From assembly GCF_032118995.1 (NCBI RefSeq), contig NC_092656.1:18168694-18232693 (forward strand): DNA of 64,000 bases, given 5' to 3'. Positions within the stretch are counted from its first letter, which is position 1, and each line of letters starts with the position of its first letter. Under the pieces are notes generated by a model. The model was not told the DNA's origin. It was given only the letters and a program-made list of their open reading frames with translations, and did not search any database. Shown in pieces: positions 53,201-63,700 of this stretch. The DNA comes from Asterias amurensis. Its lineage: Eukaryota > Echinodermata > Asteroidea > Forcipulatida > Asteriidae. The translations under genes and the position numbers were made by a program.

Positions 53201-54632
53201 GCAACGATATAAGAGATGTTATATTTGCATCGGGGATAAAGTATATTAATTTTTTTTTTTTTACCCATACACCGATGTGTGTTAGCACTTTATACTCAGT
53301 ACTTTCCCGAGTCCTGTGAAAAAATATCACAGGCATGTTACTCGGGTAACATTATTAGTTATCACAAAAGCTTGAGTTGGGTTGTTCTTACAGAAAAGCA
53401 TACGTAGCCTTGTATACCAGTACTCCCTTATCCAATGCTCTCCATGACCATTTGATTAAAGCTTACGGGTTGTGTACAAATGTACGTCTGAAACCGTCTC
53501 TCACACAAGGATGAGTGTTTCCTACTAGGCCCATTTCTTACCCATGTTAACAGCTAAGAGTCTTCTAGTTCTCCAAGCACTGGTTCCTTTGTATGCATCC
53601 GATAGAAAAGTTCTCCTTGCTGTAAAAAATAATATCAATGCTTTATTAATCTAATATCCAGGTTTGACAATGAAATAACAGGATTAGCTTTTTCAAATAC
53701 AATTTTGAAACAACTTACTTCTTAGGATGGTCGACGATAATGATAGAGTCCTATCAAGAGACTTTCAGGTATCTTTGAGTTAAACCCAGTAACAGAAAAC
53801 AATTCTTAAAATCCATGGTAGAAAGGACTCTTAAAAGCCACTATACTCAAGCCAAATATTGGAGGTCAAGCACTATTTAGTTTTATTTTCTATTCTGCTT
53901 CAACATTCTATATTTTTTATTTATAACAGAATTAAGTACAACAACAATAGTTCTATCAATTCCATGGTTCTATGAAGTGCATCAACAACACAATTTCTAA
54001 ACTAGCATGATATAATGGCATTGACATATCAAGTCGTAATGAATTGAATATGAAGTGAATGATGGTAAAATTAAGGCTTTATTATTAAGCCATGGACTGG
54101 AGGTAGAAATAGCCAAGGCAAAAAACAACAACTCCGAGCTCTCGTGAGAAAAATCATTTGAGTCACTGCAACATAGTATCAGCATCATGTCAGGCATGAT
54201 TGACTTGGGCCCATGGCGCCATAAACTGTTTCGACAGCTCGACATGTGTTCGGTCGTTCGAGTAGTGGACGGTCGACGGATGGATGCTGCCTCAAACACA
54301 TTCCGTACACGACACATACATGGGGTGGGCTAGCCCAGGTTGGACTCCTCCGTTGCAGGCTAGTACGACAGATAAAGTCAAAAATTGTTGAAAAGGAGTA
54401 CAGCGCCCCAGTTACTGGGTCTAAATGCCGGACAGATATTTATTTCTGCTCCAACTGCAACTAATCAGCTGTGTTACACTTACAGATATATAAAACACCA
54501 AAACTCCAAACTGTAACATAACTTACCATGTTTAGGTACACCATTTATGCAAACAGAATAAGTATGTTTGGATCCAAGTAGCTGTCGTGAAAGTGTAGAT
54601 CGAAAAGTCAATGCTGTTTTACAAAGCGCCAT
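44269..54632 (-). CDS. MRPS27: Mitochondrial small ribosomal subunit protein mS27
   Basis: Nine exons on the minus strand: 54632-54527, 53619-53542, 52845-52772, 51941-51883, 51292-51178, 50195-49995, 47257-47081, 45336-45268 and 44637-44269. They total 1248 nt, 415 residues against 414 in human. All junctions are GT/AG and in phase. Family landmarks: FLSDAYKGTSAW, KKPVSSIDLHKFIDN, AEQYLYCHRHSP, DKALKVLKDK, YGLFPDNFTNNLLLGDYLQ, LSQLLSLYACHQYL, SYHIIGLSMAGRYKEVAQVL, and a charged C-terminal coiled coil (EEWHKEHIEAVKNQIK). The protein is a PPR-like helical-repeat component of the mitochondrial small ribosomal subunit. The N-terminus, rich in Arg, Ser and Thr with no acidic residue, fits a mitochondrial targeting peptide. 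Most introns hold MITEs, SINEs or duplications. The gene looks functional. Confidence 0.95.
44797..45183 (-). mobile_element. MITE-B copy 14
   Basis: TTAA at both edges; in the last intron of MRPS27, in the same transcriptional direction as the gene. Confidence 0.92.
45405..45788 (+). mobile_element. MITE-B copy 15
   Basis: TTAA at both edges (left GACAATGGACAC slightly worn); MRPS27 intron 7. Confidence 0.92.
46106..46277. mobile_element. Hairpin MITE-G copy 1
   Basis: GGAGTGGATTTCACAAAGG at the left, CCTTTGTGAAGTCCACCCC at the right. The interior is built from repeated TAGGACTAGTCCTA and CCTAACTTAGGA palindromes. MRPS27 intron 7. Confidence 0.88.
46618..46823 (+). mobile_element. MITE-B copy 16 (internally deleted)
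   Basis: 206 bp. Both TTAA edges and the right half are kept; most of the left half up to the hairpin is gone, leaving AAGACACTGGACATC joined to CGAAATCAAATTCGTGG. MRPS27 intron 7. Confidence 0.9.
47541..48475 (+). repeat. Tandem duplication of about 467 bp
   Basis: Two head-to-tail copies, 47541-48009 and 48010-48475, both starting TTTATCACCACGCGCCGTGT and differing at only about a dozen positions. In MRPS27 intron 6. The unit is less AT-rich than its surroundings. No protein resemblance found. Confidence 0.93.
48735..48844. repeat. Perfect 47-bp inverted repeat (palindrome)
   Basis: Arms 48735-48781 and 48798-48844 are exact reverse complements (AGATGTTAAATTTGCATCGG at the left) around a 16-bp spacer, ACCCATACACCGATGT. 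It forms the 5' border of the SINE-like unit that follows. Confidence 0.93.
48798..49070 (+). mobile_element. tRNA-derived SINE-D copy 1
   Basis: tRNA-like head at about 48906-48980: box A-like GGTAGTCTAGTTGG and box B GGTTTGAATCC flanked by GTGGG/CCCAC. The body is TGATATTTTTTCACAGGACTC, then GTATACAGTGCTAACACACA, ending ATCGGTGTATGGGTAAAAAC. Upstream, GGATTCGAACTGCC is a box B-like motif on the other strand. MRPS27 intron 6. Confidence 0.8.
49140..49500. repeat. Degenerate array of TTTCCTGATCAGG palindromes
   Basis: Loose repeats of TTTCCTGATCAGGAAACA and TTTTGGAGACACTATGAAC, with the two clearest units at about 49270-49325 and 49330-49380. Lies between the two SINE-D copies. Confidence 0.65.
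49508..49835 (+). mobile_element. tRNA-derived SINE-D copy 2
   Basis: Head at about 49646-49720 with canonical box B GGTTCGAATCC. The terminal TGCTAACACACATCGGTGTA unit occurs on both sides as a direct repeat, so the head is bracketed by tail units. MRPS27 intron 6. Confidence 0.82.
50444..50835. mobile_element. MITE-C copy 2 (foldback)
   Basis: TTAA at both edges; centre GGGTCAAAATTTTGACTCCC within the CGGCCATTTATGG arms. MRPS27 intron 5. Confidence 0.93.
50900..51172 (+). repeat. Possible LINE 3' end with GAAT tail
   Basis: T-rich stretch with TCGGCCTCCGGTCGCCATGG, then AATAATAAACCAACGATG and GAAT repeats. Resembles the non-coding end of a non-LTR element. MRPS27 intron 5. Confidence 0.4.
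51354..51855. mobile_element. MITE-K with CCATTCAAAACC repeats
   Basis: About 500 bp. Left TTAACCCTCCTAC then GATACACCATTCAAAACC; right TTTCAAATGGTGTATC then GTAGGAGGCTCAA. The interior repeats CCATTCAAAACCATT and its inverse several times. Fills most of MRPS27 intron 4. Confidence 0.75.
52895..52929. repeat. Small perfect palindrome
   Basis: TTAAGATACTTAA, a short spacer, then TTTAAGTATCTTAA; about 11-13 bp arms. MRPS27 intron 2. Confidence 0.65.
52995..53265 (-). mobile_element. tRNA-derived SINE-D copy 3
   Basis: Minus-strand copy: tail TTACCCATACACCGATGTGT first, then box B as GGATTCGAACC (inverse) and the head, then GGCAGTTCGAATCC. MRPS27 intron 2. Confidence 0.82.
53266..53345 (-). 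mobile_element. tRNA-derived SINE-D copy 4 (3' part)
   Basis: Second tail unit in the same orientation, from TTTACCCATACACCGATGTG to GGCATGTTACTCGGGTAAC. The head is missing. Confidence 0.7.
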
Positions 54633-55000
54633 GTTGAATTTTGATGCTCATAAACAGCGCCCTCTGTTGAACCATGGTCTTCCAATGCCGCTCATGCAGA
54701 TTCTCCAAAAGAAAGTTTGTCTCTTTCAAACTAGCCCCGCAGTTAAAGATCAATCTTTACTGTTTACATGACGATATTGTGGTAAGCTTTAGATCTAGAC
54801 TGAATCAGAAGAGTTACAGCTTTCCTTTCTGTACTTTATTTATTAATGGTGTTCAGCGAAAGTCAGTAATAAATGGAACGATCCGCTTTACCACCTGCCT
54901 CCCCCGCAATCTCCTCACAATGAACCCGCCCATGGATCACTTGGGAATCCTGTGCCCCTACATGGAGTATTTATTGCAGTGTCCTTGCATGATCAGCTAA
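54633..55000. other. 5' flank of MRPS27
   Basis: Should hold the MRPS27 promoter. No TATA box or known motif recognised. Confidence 0.4.
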
Positions 55001-55158
55001 ACGTTTCTCGTTTCCCTTTCACGCACACCGCAGCCGATTCACCGACAGCGCCCGCACCGACTCACTGCCCTAGAGAAACTTTCCGGGCGGCGAGTCGGTG
55101 TGGGCGCTGTCGGTGAATTGGCTGCGGTGTGCGTGAAAGGAAGGGAAACGAGAAACGT
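55001..55158. mobile_element. Hairpin MITE-J
   Basis: 158-bp, GC-rich, nearly perfect hairpin. Left arm ACGTTTCTCGTTTCCCTTTC then GCACACCGCAGCC; the right arm is the inverse ending AAACGAGAAACGT. Located about 370 bp upstream of the MRPS27 start. Confidence 0.85.
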
Positions 55159-55774
55159 CTTGCACCAAGACTAGCTCATGCCCTGAGAAGTATTTATAGA
55201 GAACAAGTCAATGAACCTAGTCAACAGCTACGGTCACACATTGAAGAATGAGGGGAAAGGCATTTCAAAAGTGTTTGGTGAGTTTATCACATACGATAAA
55301 ATAAATTCACTACTAAAATGTTTCAACTCAATGTCCATGTTTTATAATTGTTTGCGCACAGTAGTATTTATACATTAACATTATCATTGATTTTTAAAAC
55401 AAATTCCAAGCACATAACCTCCATTTTGTTGCAATGTGTTGGCCATCTGGACGTCACTAGTACATTGATGAAAGAAATTAATTCAAAGGAACTTTTTATC
55501 AATTGAAAAATAAGTTAGCATACTTTCACCTAATTATTTAAAATAATGAATACAATAATAGATTTAAAGAATTGATACAAATATTGGTCTGTCACTTTGG
55601 CTTTTTTTTTTTTCGCTCGACGTGATGAAACAAATAGGCCTAGCATCGATGAAAGTGAACTATCGTCAATACTCGTGGTGCCAAGTTCACTTTGTCAGTG
55701 AAACTAGTCTTAAACAAGATCAACAAAAATGTGTATTTGCGTCTTGGTTGTTATGACAATGAGTTATCCATCCA
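55159..55774. other. No gene recognised
   Basis: Nothing recognised apart from a T11-12 run near 55600. Confidence 0.45.
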
Positions 55775-55925
55775 GGGGTGGATTTCACAAAGAGTTAGGA
55801 CTAGTCTTATTTCGAGTTAGGACGAGTTACTAGTCCTAACCTTAGGACTAGCTGTACGTTTTTGATATCCCTTAGGACTAGTCCTAAAGTTAGGACTAAT
55901 CCTAACTCTTTGTGAAATCGACCCC
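55775..55925. mobile_element. Hairpin MITE-G copy 2
   Basis: GGGGTGGATTTCACAAAGAG at the left, TTTGTGAAATCGACCCC at the right; interior TAGGACTAGTCCTA-type palindromes as in the copy at 46106. Confidence 0.9.
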
Positions 55926-56060
55926 AGGTATTAATTCACTTTCTCAACATCAGGCTCCAATGTCATATACAGCTGCATATCCCGAAGCACAAAATACTTC
56001 TTACATGTCTGCTAAGCACCAACCAAGGACCCAGTCACAATCTAAATAGGCATACTGATA

Positions 56061-56730
56061 TGGAACGCCAAAGAGGCATTTAATCATCGGTGATGGTCTT
56101 TTGCAACCGGTGATCAAATTTGTCATCGGTGGTGGTCCTATGCGATCGGTGATCAACTTTAGCGAGCGGTGATAAAACACGATCGGTGGTCCATTTTAGC
56201 GATCGGTCATGCATTTTCATGATCGGTGATGGTATATAGCGATCGGTCATGCATATTCACGACCGGTGATGGCTTTTTGCAATCGGTGCTCAACTTTAGT
56301 GATCGGTGGTGGCTTTTTGCAATCGGTCAACTTTAGGGATCGGTGGTGGCTTTTTGCAGTCGGTCAACGTTAGGGATCGGTGGTGGCTTTTTGCAATCGG
56401 TCAACTTTTGCAACTGGTGATGGAATTTTGGGATATCCGAAAAAGCCATCACCGATCCCTAAAGTTGACCGACTGCAAAAAGCCATCACCGATCACTAAA
56501 GTTGACCTATTGCAAAAAGCCATCACCGGTCGTGAATATGCATGACCGATCGCTAATACCATCACCGATCATGAATATGCATGGCCGATCGCTAAAATGG
56601 ACCACCGATCGTGTTTTATCACCGATTGCTAAAGTTGATCACCGATCGCATAGGACCAACACCAATGACAAATTTGATCACCGGTTGCAAAAGACCATCA
56701 CCGATGATTAAATGCTTCTTTGGCGTTCCA
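56061..56730. mobile_element. Foldback element of GATCGGTGATGG repeats
   Basis: 670 bp. TGGAACGCCAAAGAGGCATT at the left, and its inverse ending TTTGGCGTTCCA at the right. Each arm is a string of about 22-bp units (GATCGGTGATGGCTTTTTGC and variants) that mirrors the other arm, meeting near 56425. TACTGATA lies at 56053-56060 and again at 56733-56740, an 8-bp target-duplication candidate. Confidence 0.9.
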
Positions 56731-57290
56731 TCTACTGATAAGTATTGTGGATGCTAACATCTGTCTGCTCAGCTAAACAGTTTTTGTGCTTCGCAGATTT
56801 TTATGAAATAAGTTCTAGTGCTTTAAACCCTATTATTTGTAAAACGCGATGGATTTGATTTACACATTTATAATTTTGGGTCATGCGTTTTACCATATCA
56901 AGTTAATATGCTGCAGAATAGTGTGCATTGTCACTGTTTGACAGAATAATTTGAAAAAAAAACATTTATTATTTTTCATAATAGATACAGATTTACTTTA
57001 AGACTGGACAATAAGGCAATATTGAGACACAAATTTTTTAAAATATAAAACAATGTTACACTCTACAAAATCAACTACATAGGTTGACTTGAAGATTATA
57101 ACTTCGATGATTATTTTGAAGAATTCAGTCAACAGTTTTAATCAACTCGTGTCCAAATGACACTGTGAGGTGATTTTTTTTATTTATACTCAGAATCACA
57201 CAGGACAACGGATCTTATTATGGCCTTTATGACAACGGAATGTCAAGACATAAAATGGATGAGAAATGCATCAACAGGCAGAATAGTTAC
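56731..57290. other. No gene recognised
   Basis: AT-rich. Nothing recognised. Confidence 0.45.
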
Positions 57291-57680
57291 TTATAGAAAC
57301 ACATTGCCTTGGATCGGTCGAGTTGGTCTTAGGAAAGCGTTTGTAACCGTTTTTTATAAAATGCATATGGCTGGAAAGATGTTGTAAAAGTAGAATACAA
57401 TGATCCACACAAACATGCCTCGAAATTGCGTGGTTTTCCTTTTACCTTGTCGACTAACACGTCGGCCATTTATGGGGGTCAAAATTTTGACTCCCATAAA
57501 TGGCCGACCGTGTTAGTTCGCACAGTAGAAGGAAAACCACGCAATTTCGAGGCAAACTTGTGTGGATCATTGTATTCTACTTTTAAAACATCTTTCCAAC
57601 CATATGCATTATATAAAAAACTGTTACAAACGCTTTTGTTTTGACCAACTCGTCCGATCCAAGGCAACGTGTTCCTTTAA
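57291..57680. mobile_element. MITE-C copy 3 (foldback)
   Basis: Right TTAA and arms intact, left edge worn (TTATAGAAACACATTGCC). Starts 79 bp past the NCKX stop, so it probably lies within or next to that gene's 3' UTR. Confidence 0.9.
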
Positions 57681-57758
57681 TTGTTCGGTTGTTTTGTTGT
57701 ATTAAAATTGATCAATATGTCTTGATAATATTATTTCTAGAAAGGTTAATGATAATGA

Positions 57759-60700
57759 TTAAGTGCACAGCGGCAGAATTGTCATTCCTAAGATTGAATG
57801 CATCTCAAAGAAGATTGACAAGACCAAAAAGACTACATATAAGACAACCAATAAAAAGCCCAACTTCTTATTCAATATGAAACCATTCGCTCTTATTAAG
57901 ACCACAGTGATGACGACGTTGCCTAGCAACATGGCCGTGATGTATATTACCCCTGAACTGTGGATGACGACAGGTCGCCCAGAAACAACAATCGAGCTGA
58001 GAAACCACGGAAGTCCCAGACCAAGTAAGATGTCGAATAAATTACTTCCAATAGAATGAGAGATTGCCATATCACCATAACCTAGACGTAGGGAGAAATC
58101 AAGAAAACAAGGATCTCATCATTAACCAAAATGATCCAAAATGTATTGAAAAATAAGGCTTGAAAACAAAACGAAAACTCTTGATTGGAAAATTTTTAGA
58201 ATTAATGTTCGATGTTGATGGGATTTATTCAGTCCATGCAACTAAAACCGTGTAACCTTTTTAATTAAAGCCATTGGACCCTTTCGGTACAAAACAAACA
58301 AAAAAGTTCACAGATTTACAAATAATTTACAGGGTTTACAGAAGGTAAAGGTGAAAGACTTCTCTTGAAATATTAGTCCATGAAATGCTTTACTTTTTGA
58401 GAAAACGGTAAAACAATATAAATTCTCGTTAACGAGAATTACGGATTTGTTATATAAACACATGTCATGACACGGCGAAACGCGCGAAAACAGGAGTGGG
58501 TTTTCCCGTTATTTTCTCCCGACTCCGATGTCCGATTGAGCCTAAATTTCCACAGGATTGTTATTTTATATATAAGTTGTGATACACGAAGTGTGGGACT
58601 TGGACAATACTGTTTACCGAAAGTGTATAATGGCTTTAAGCAGAAGTTTAATGCCTAAATTATTGAGGTTGGTGCATTATCTCGCTCCAACCCCCACCCA
58701 CAATGTGTTTGTGACACGGTGTACGCATACACCCTGTGCCACTATATCACCTTAGCCACTATAAGCGACAATTACACATAATCATGATTCATAAATAGTG
58801 AAGGATTTAGGTGTAGTGAAGCCTGAAGGTGCACGGACTTGCTTTTAAATAAATCATTCTGTAGCAATTTTTACAAGTTACATGGTATTATAGGACTTCA
58901 CTTGGTTAAGTTTTTTACTATAATTATGTTTCGCATCGGAATTATCATAGCCTTACATTCACTCAGTGCAAAGACTAAAAACGGCCAAACAGTCGTGTTT
59001 CCTACCTTCCCTAGCAGCTATTACACTCAATATGAGATCAGGAACACTGGAACCAGCTGCTAGTAAAGTCAAACCCATCACTGTGTCTGGTATCTCGAGA
59101 ACGAATCCTTTACAAAGAAATAAAATGTGGATTGATGTTGGCATATCAATTGCAACTGGGATGTTATTGTTCTTCGTATTTGGCCCTACATATTTACACA
59201 AAACTACAATTAAAAAGGCACAGACACTATTGGTAACTACTCAAAATAATTGTTAGCCTAAAAACTTATTTTGGTTTCTGAAAGCATACACATTTTGTGC
59301 AACGTGTTCTTTCACCATTCTCTTGCAACTTCGATGACCAATTGAGTCAAAGTTTTTTACAGATTGTTTTTTCTATGCATTGGCTTCCTGTCAATGCTCG
59401 CATACAGTACAAAGTCCTGCTCCTCGCGTTCAACGCTGTCCATGGTCTATCCCCTCATTACATTTCTGAACTGATAACGCCATACACCCCGACAAGGTCA
59501 CTTAGATCCTCTTCACAGCTTCTCCTACAAGTTCCCCCATACAGAACAAAAACGTACGGTAAAAGAACCTTTGCTTTCAGCGCACCCACACTTTGGAACT
59601 CTCTTCCTGCTACTCTCCGTTCCCAGATAAACCCGGACCTCTTCAAATCCCGTCTCAAAACTCACTTATTCACTCAATCTTTTTTGTAATAACTGTATTG
59701 TTTAGTTTATTTGTTGCTTTCTATTGTATAATTGTGTTTATTTGTTTTGTAAAGCGCATTGAGAGTACTTGCAGTACTGAATTGCGCTATATAAGCATTT
59801 CTTATTATTATTATACACCCAGTAATAATGAGAATTGTACCAAATTGCCCATCTACTATTCCACTTTACGAAATATCTTTTTCGTTGCCCCAATTTCTCA
59901 ATAAAATAAACTCACCTACAATAGTGACCATCCAAACCAAAACGTATGTCAATCCAGCAATCCACGCAAGAGCAACCAAGAATGTGACGGGGTACCACCT
60001 CGCCCACGCCTTCTTTCTACAATCAGGAATAGTGACATAGAATAGCAGTAGGGCTGGTAATGTTAAACTCCAGCTGAATATTTGAAGACATCCTTTGGGA
60101 ATCTCAAGAGGTGACTTTGGATCTTCTTCATCTTCATCTTGTCTAAATGTTCCCTCGTCTCTAGTTTGACTTCTTTCCTTTTTATCTACATTGGAAAGAT
60201 GAAAAAACGGGTGTTTGAATAACATGATGCATGTGCAAACATTGCGTTGTCTAGTCAAACTGCACAACCAATTTATAGCGATGGGATTCGAAAGATCATA
60301 ATAGTTGAACTGTTCATTCAACTGACAACATTCTACAGTCCATTGCGAATGATATCCGTTTGTAGTGCTCCAACTTATTTTTGATCAACTCAATATTTCA
60401 AACGTTTCAGACATTCTGATTGGTTTATATTCCTTGAGAAAATAAACTGGACTGGATGTGCGCTCATCCCATGCCGATTTTGGAAACAAGCTGCGTCAAA
60501 CGTCAATTGTATTATAGCATTCTGGAAACAGGTTTAATTTAAGCTCTCAAAAGATGAATTGGTCAACGAGTCCTACACTTGTAACACAACCTTAGAATGA
60601 TTGAGTAATACCTTCTTTCTTAAGACTTCCATTTCCATTGACCATATGAAGAGCAACCTCCTCATCATCCTCATCAGACCCCTCTCCCTCTTCCATTAAA

Positions 60701-63700
60701 TTAGCAAGCTCCGTAAAGTCTCCTCTTGGTTCCCCCGTTACTCCTCGTCTTCCATCTACACCTGCAAGTTTCTTACATCTACAGGTAGACATCTTACGAT
60801 TTACATAACGCTCAGTCGGTGGGTTAAAGTACATCAGGGTAATGTACAGAGCATATAGGATTAGAAGAACCAAAGATTCAGACCTAACACACGAAAGAAG
60901 AAGATGAAATAAAGACAAATTGTGAACAAAATAATTATTAAAGGCAGTGGACACTATTGGTAATTACTCAAAATAACTATTAGCATAAAACCTTTCTTGG
61001 TGACAAGTAATAGGGAGAGGTTGATGGTATAAAACATTGTGAGAAACGGCACCCTCTGAAGTGCCATAGTTTCCGAGAAAGAAGTAATTTTCCACGAATT
61101 TGATTTCGAGACCTCAGATTTAGAACTTGAGGTCTCGAAATCAACCATCTAAACGCACACAACTTCGTGTGACAAGGGTTGTTTTATCATCTCGAAACTC
61201 CGATGACCGATTGAGCACAAATTTTCACAGGTTTGCTATTTTATGCTTATGTTGAGATACACCAGCTGTGAAGGCTAGTCTTTGACAATTACCAATAGTG
61301 TCCACTGCCTTTAAGTGGGGAAAAATATATGACTTCAGTTTAAACAAACGATGTGGGTTTCATAGAAAACCTATTTATAGCAGGCTAACAGGTGTTACGG
61401 TATTACGTTCACTTTTTATATAAATCCATTCGTGTAGGAATGTATTTTTATACAGTCAGTTTGACTAAGGGTTTCGTTTTGTTGTGCTAAATAATTTTAA
61501 AAATAACTTAACAATTTGCAGGGTTTTAGCAGGTTTTGTTTAAAAAGCGCATGGCTCGCTTTAGGCTATTTGAATTACCGTATAGTGTTAACATTACATC
61601 TCCATATTGCAATATCACAAGAAGTGTTGATGACAATTGCTTTATATTTTTATCATCATAATCATATGCAAGCTGGTGGTTTGCTCAATTTAGACACGAA
61701 AATGTAATAATTATTTTGAACACTAATTTCCTATGATTATTTTTGTCTCGATCCATCAGAAAGTCAGTTATACATGAGTGTTTAGCTGACACAAACCTTT
61801 CGGTGATAATCGATTGACACAAACAGGTGCGGTTTATAAACTCAATGTATTTATCAAAGCGCTGAGTGGGGATTGAGCACGCCACACTAAAACATTCAGT
61901 TTCAAACGCTACAGTGAAGGAGTCAAATAAAATGTTGTTTTTTTAAGTTTCAAATAATGGTGTAGTTCCAAACGATGTTACTGACTGAAAACAACTGGGC
62001 CCAATTTCTTGGCTCTGCTTACCGTAAGCACAGAATCGGCGCTTACGGAAGCAAGGAATTCTGTGCTTACGGCAAGAGTATTTCATGGGTTAGCGGCGAA
62101 TTTGGGCTTCTGCGCGTGCGTACTCCACGTTACTAGGCATTCTACGCTTACAAGGCTAGCGCAGAAATTCGGCGCTTGCACGTGGGCGGGGAATCGTGAT
62201 CGTAAGCGCAGAATTCGGCGGTAAGCAGAGCCATGAAATTGGGCCATGTTATAGGCATACATTAGTTGATGACAATCACGTCTACTTACCACACGACCAA
62301 ACCATCCGCAACGACAAAGACTAGTGCAAGAATTGAGATAATGTAACAACATGAATCCCTGGTTAATGGCCAACATGACAGGTCAAATGCCTGAAAACAA
62401 GAAAAAGTGTCAGTGACGATAATAAATATAAAAAACAATGCCTATGAAAAAGAGGCACAATTGTACGTAGTGTCAAGATATCAAAATGCATGTCTAGTCT
62501 GTGTCAGTGTAAAGAAATCAAATGTTTGGAACGGAGACTTTGGCCGTGTCCGAAACGGCGACTTCGGCTACAGCTACGGCTAGATCGCGCGCGTCTGCCT
62601 ATTCTTCAACACTGGTAGACGCGCTGATCTAGACGTAGCTGTAGCCGAAGTCGTCGTTTCGGACACGGCCTAAGACTGTGCCAGTGTCGGCAGATCAAAC
62701 GACCAGAGACTAAGTCTTCGAAAATGTTACTATTAGCGGTCTCGTCATTTTATTCAATCTCTCCCAACAAAGATTTAAAATAATACTCCACCTAATATAT
62801 CAGGTTGCGTTTCATATTGAAAATTATATTGTCAAAGTAAAAACGTTTATATTTTAAATAAGTTAAAGCCATTGGACACTTTCGGTACAGAATTTGTTTT
62901 TTAAGTTCACATATTTACAATTAACTTACAGGGTTTACAGAAGGTAATGGTGAAAGACTTCCATTGAAATATTATTCCATGAAATGCTTTACTTTTTGAG
63001 AAAACGTTAAAACTGTCATCAATTCTCGATATCGAGAATTACGGATTTATTTTAAACACATGTCATGGCACGGCGAAACGTGCATAAACTAGGGTGGGTT
63101 TTCTCGTTAATTTCTCCAACTCCGATGACGGATTGAGCCTAAATTTTCACAGGTTTGTTAATTATAGAAGTTGTGATACACGAAGTGTGTGCCTTGGACA
63201 ATACTGTTTACCGAAAGCGTCCAATGGCTTTAACAGTGGCTGAAAGACGTACACAATTTAGTCTCTTTACTTATTTCACAAGTTATTGCCTCATCGGAAA
63301 TTATCGTACACCATAAAATAATCACTAATACCGAAAACTTCACGTTTACTTCCACGCCATACTGACGAATCTCCACATTTGAATTAGAGATTGTCATCAG
63401 TTTTCTTGGCTCTTTCGTACCTTACCAGCAAGCAGTCCACACAGACCAATCACAAAGAGAACATTGAAGACAGCTGAGCCCAAGATGGTCCCAACTCCAA
63501 TATCTCCTTTACTGATAAACACACCTGATCGATAAAAACATCGATTAATTATCGAAAAATATAAACAATTGTAATTTTAAAATTTGTGTTGAGCAAAAAA
63601 CGTGCTAAACACTGACAAAATAGTGTTAAGCAGAAACAGCTAATCAGCTAAAATTCCATAATGTTTTAATATCATTGATTGGTGCCACACTCACGTTTTG

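Noticed and set aside
63426-63524. NCKX exon ending at the GTAAGG donor (exon edge 63426)
   Set aside because: The phase would then break the next exon; the GTACGA donor (exon edge 63421) keeps the frame.
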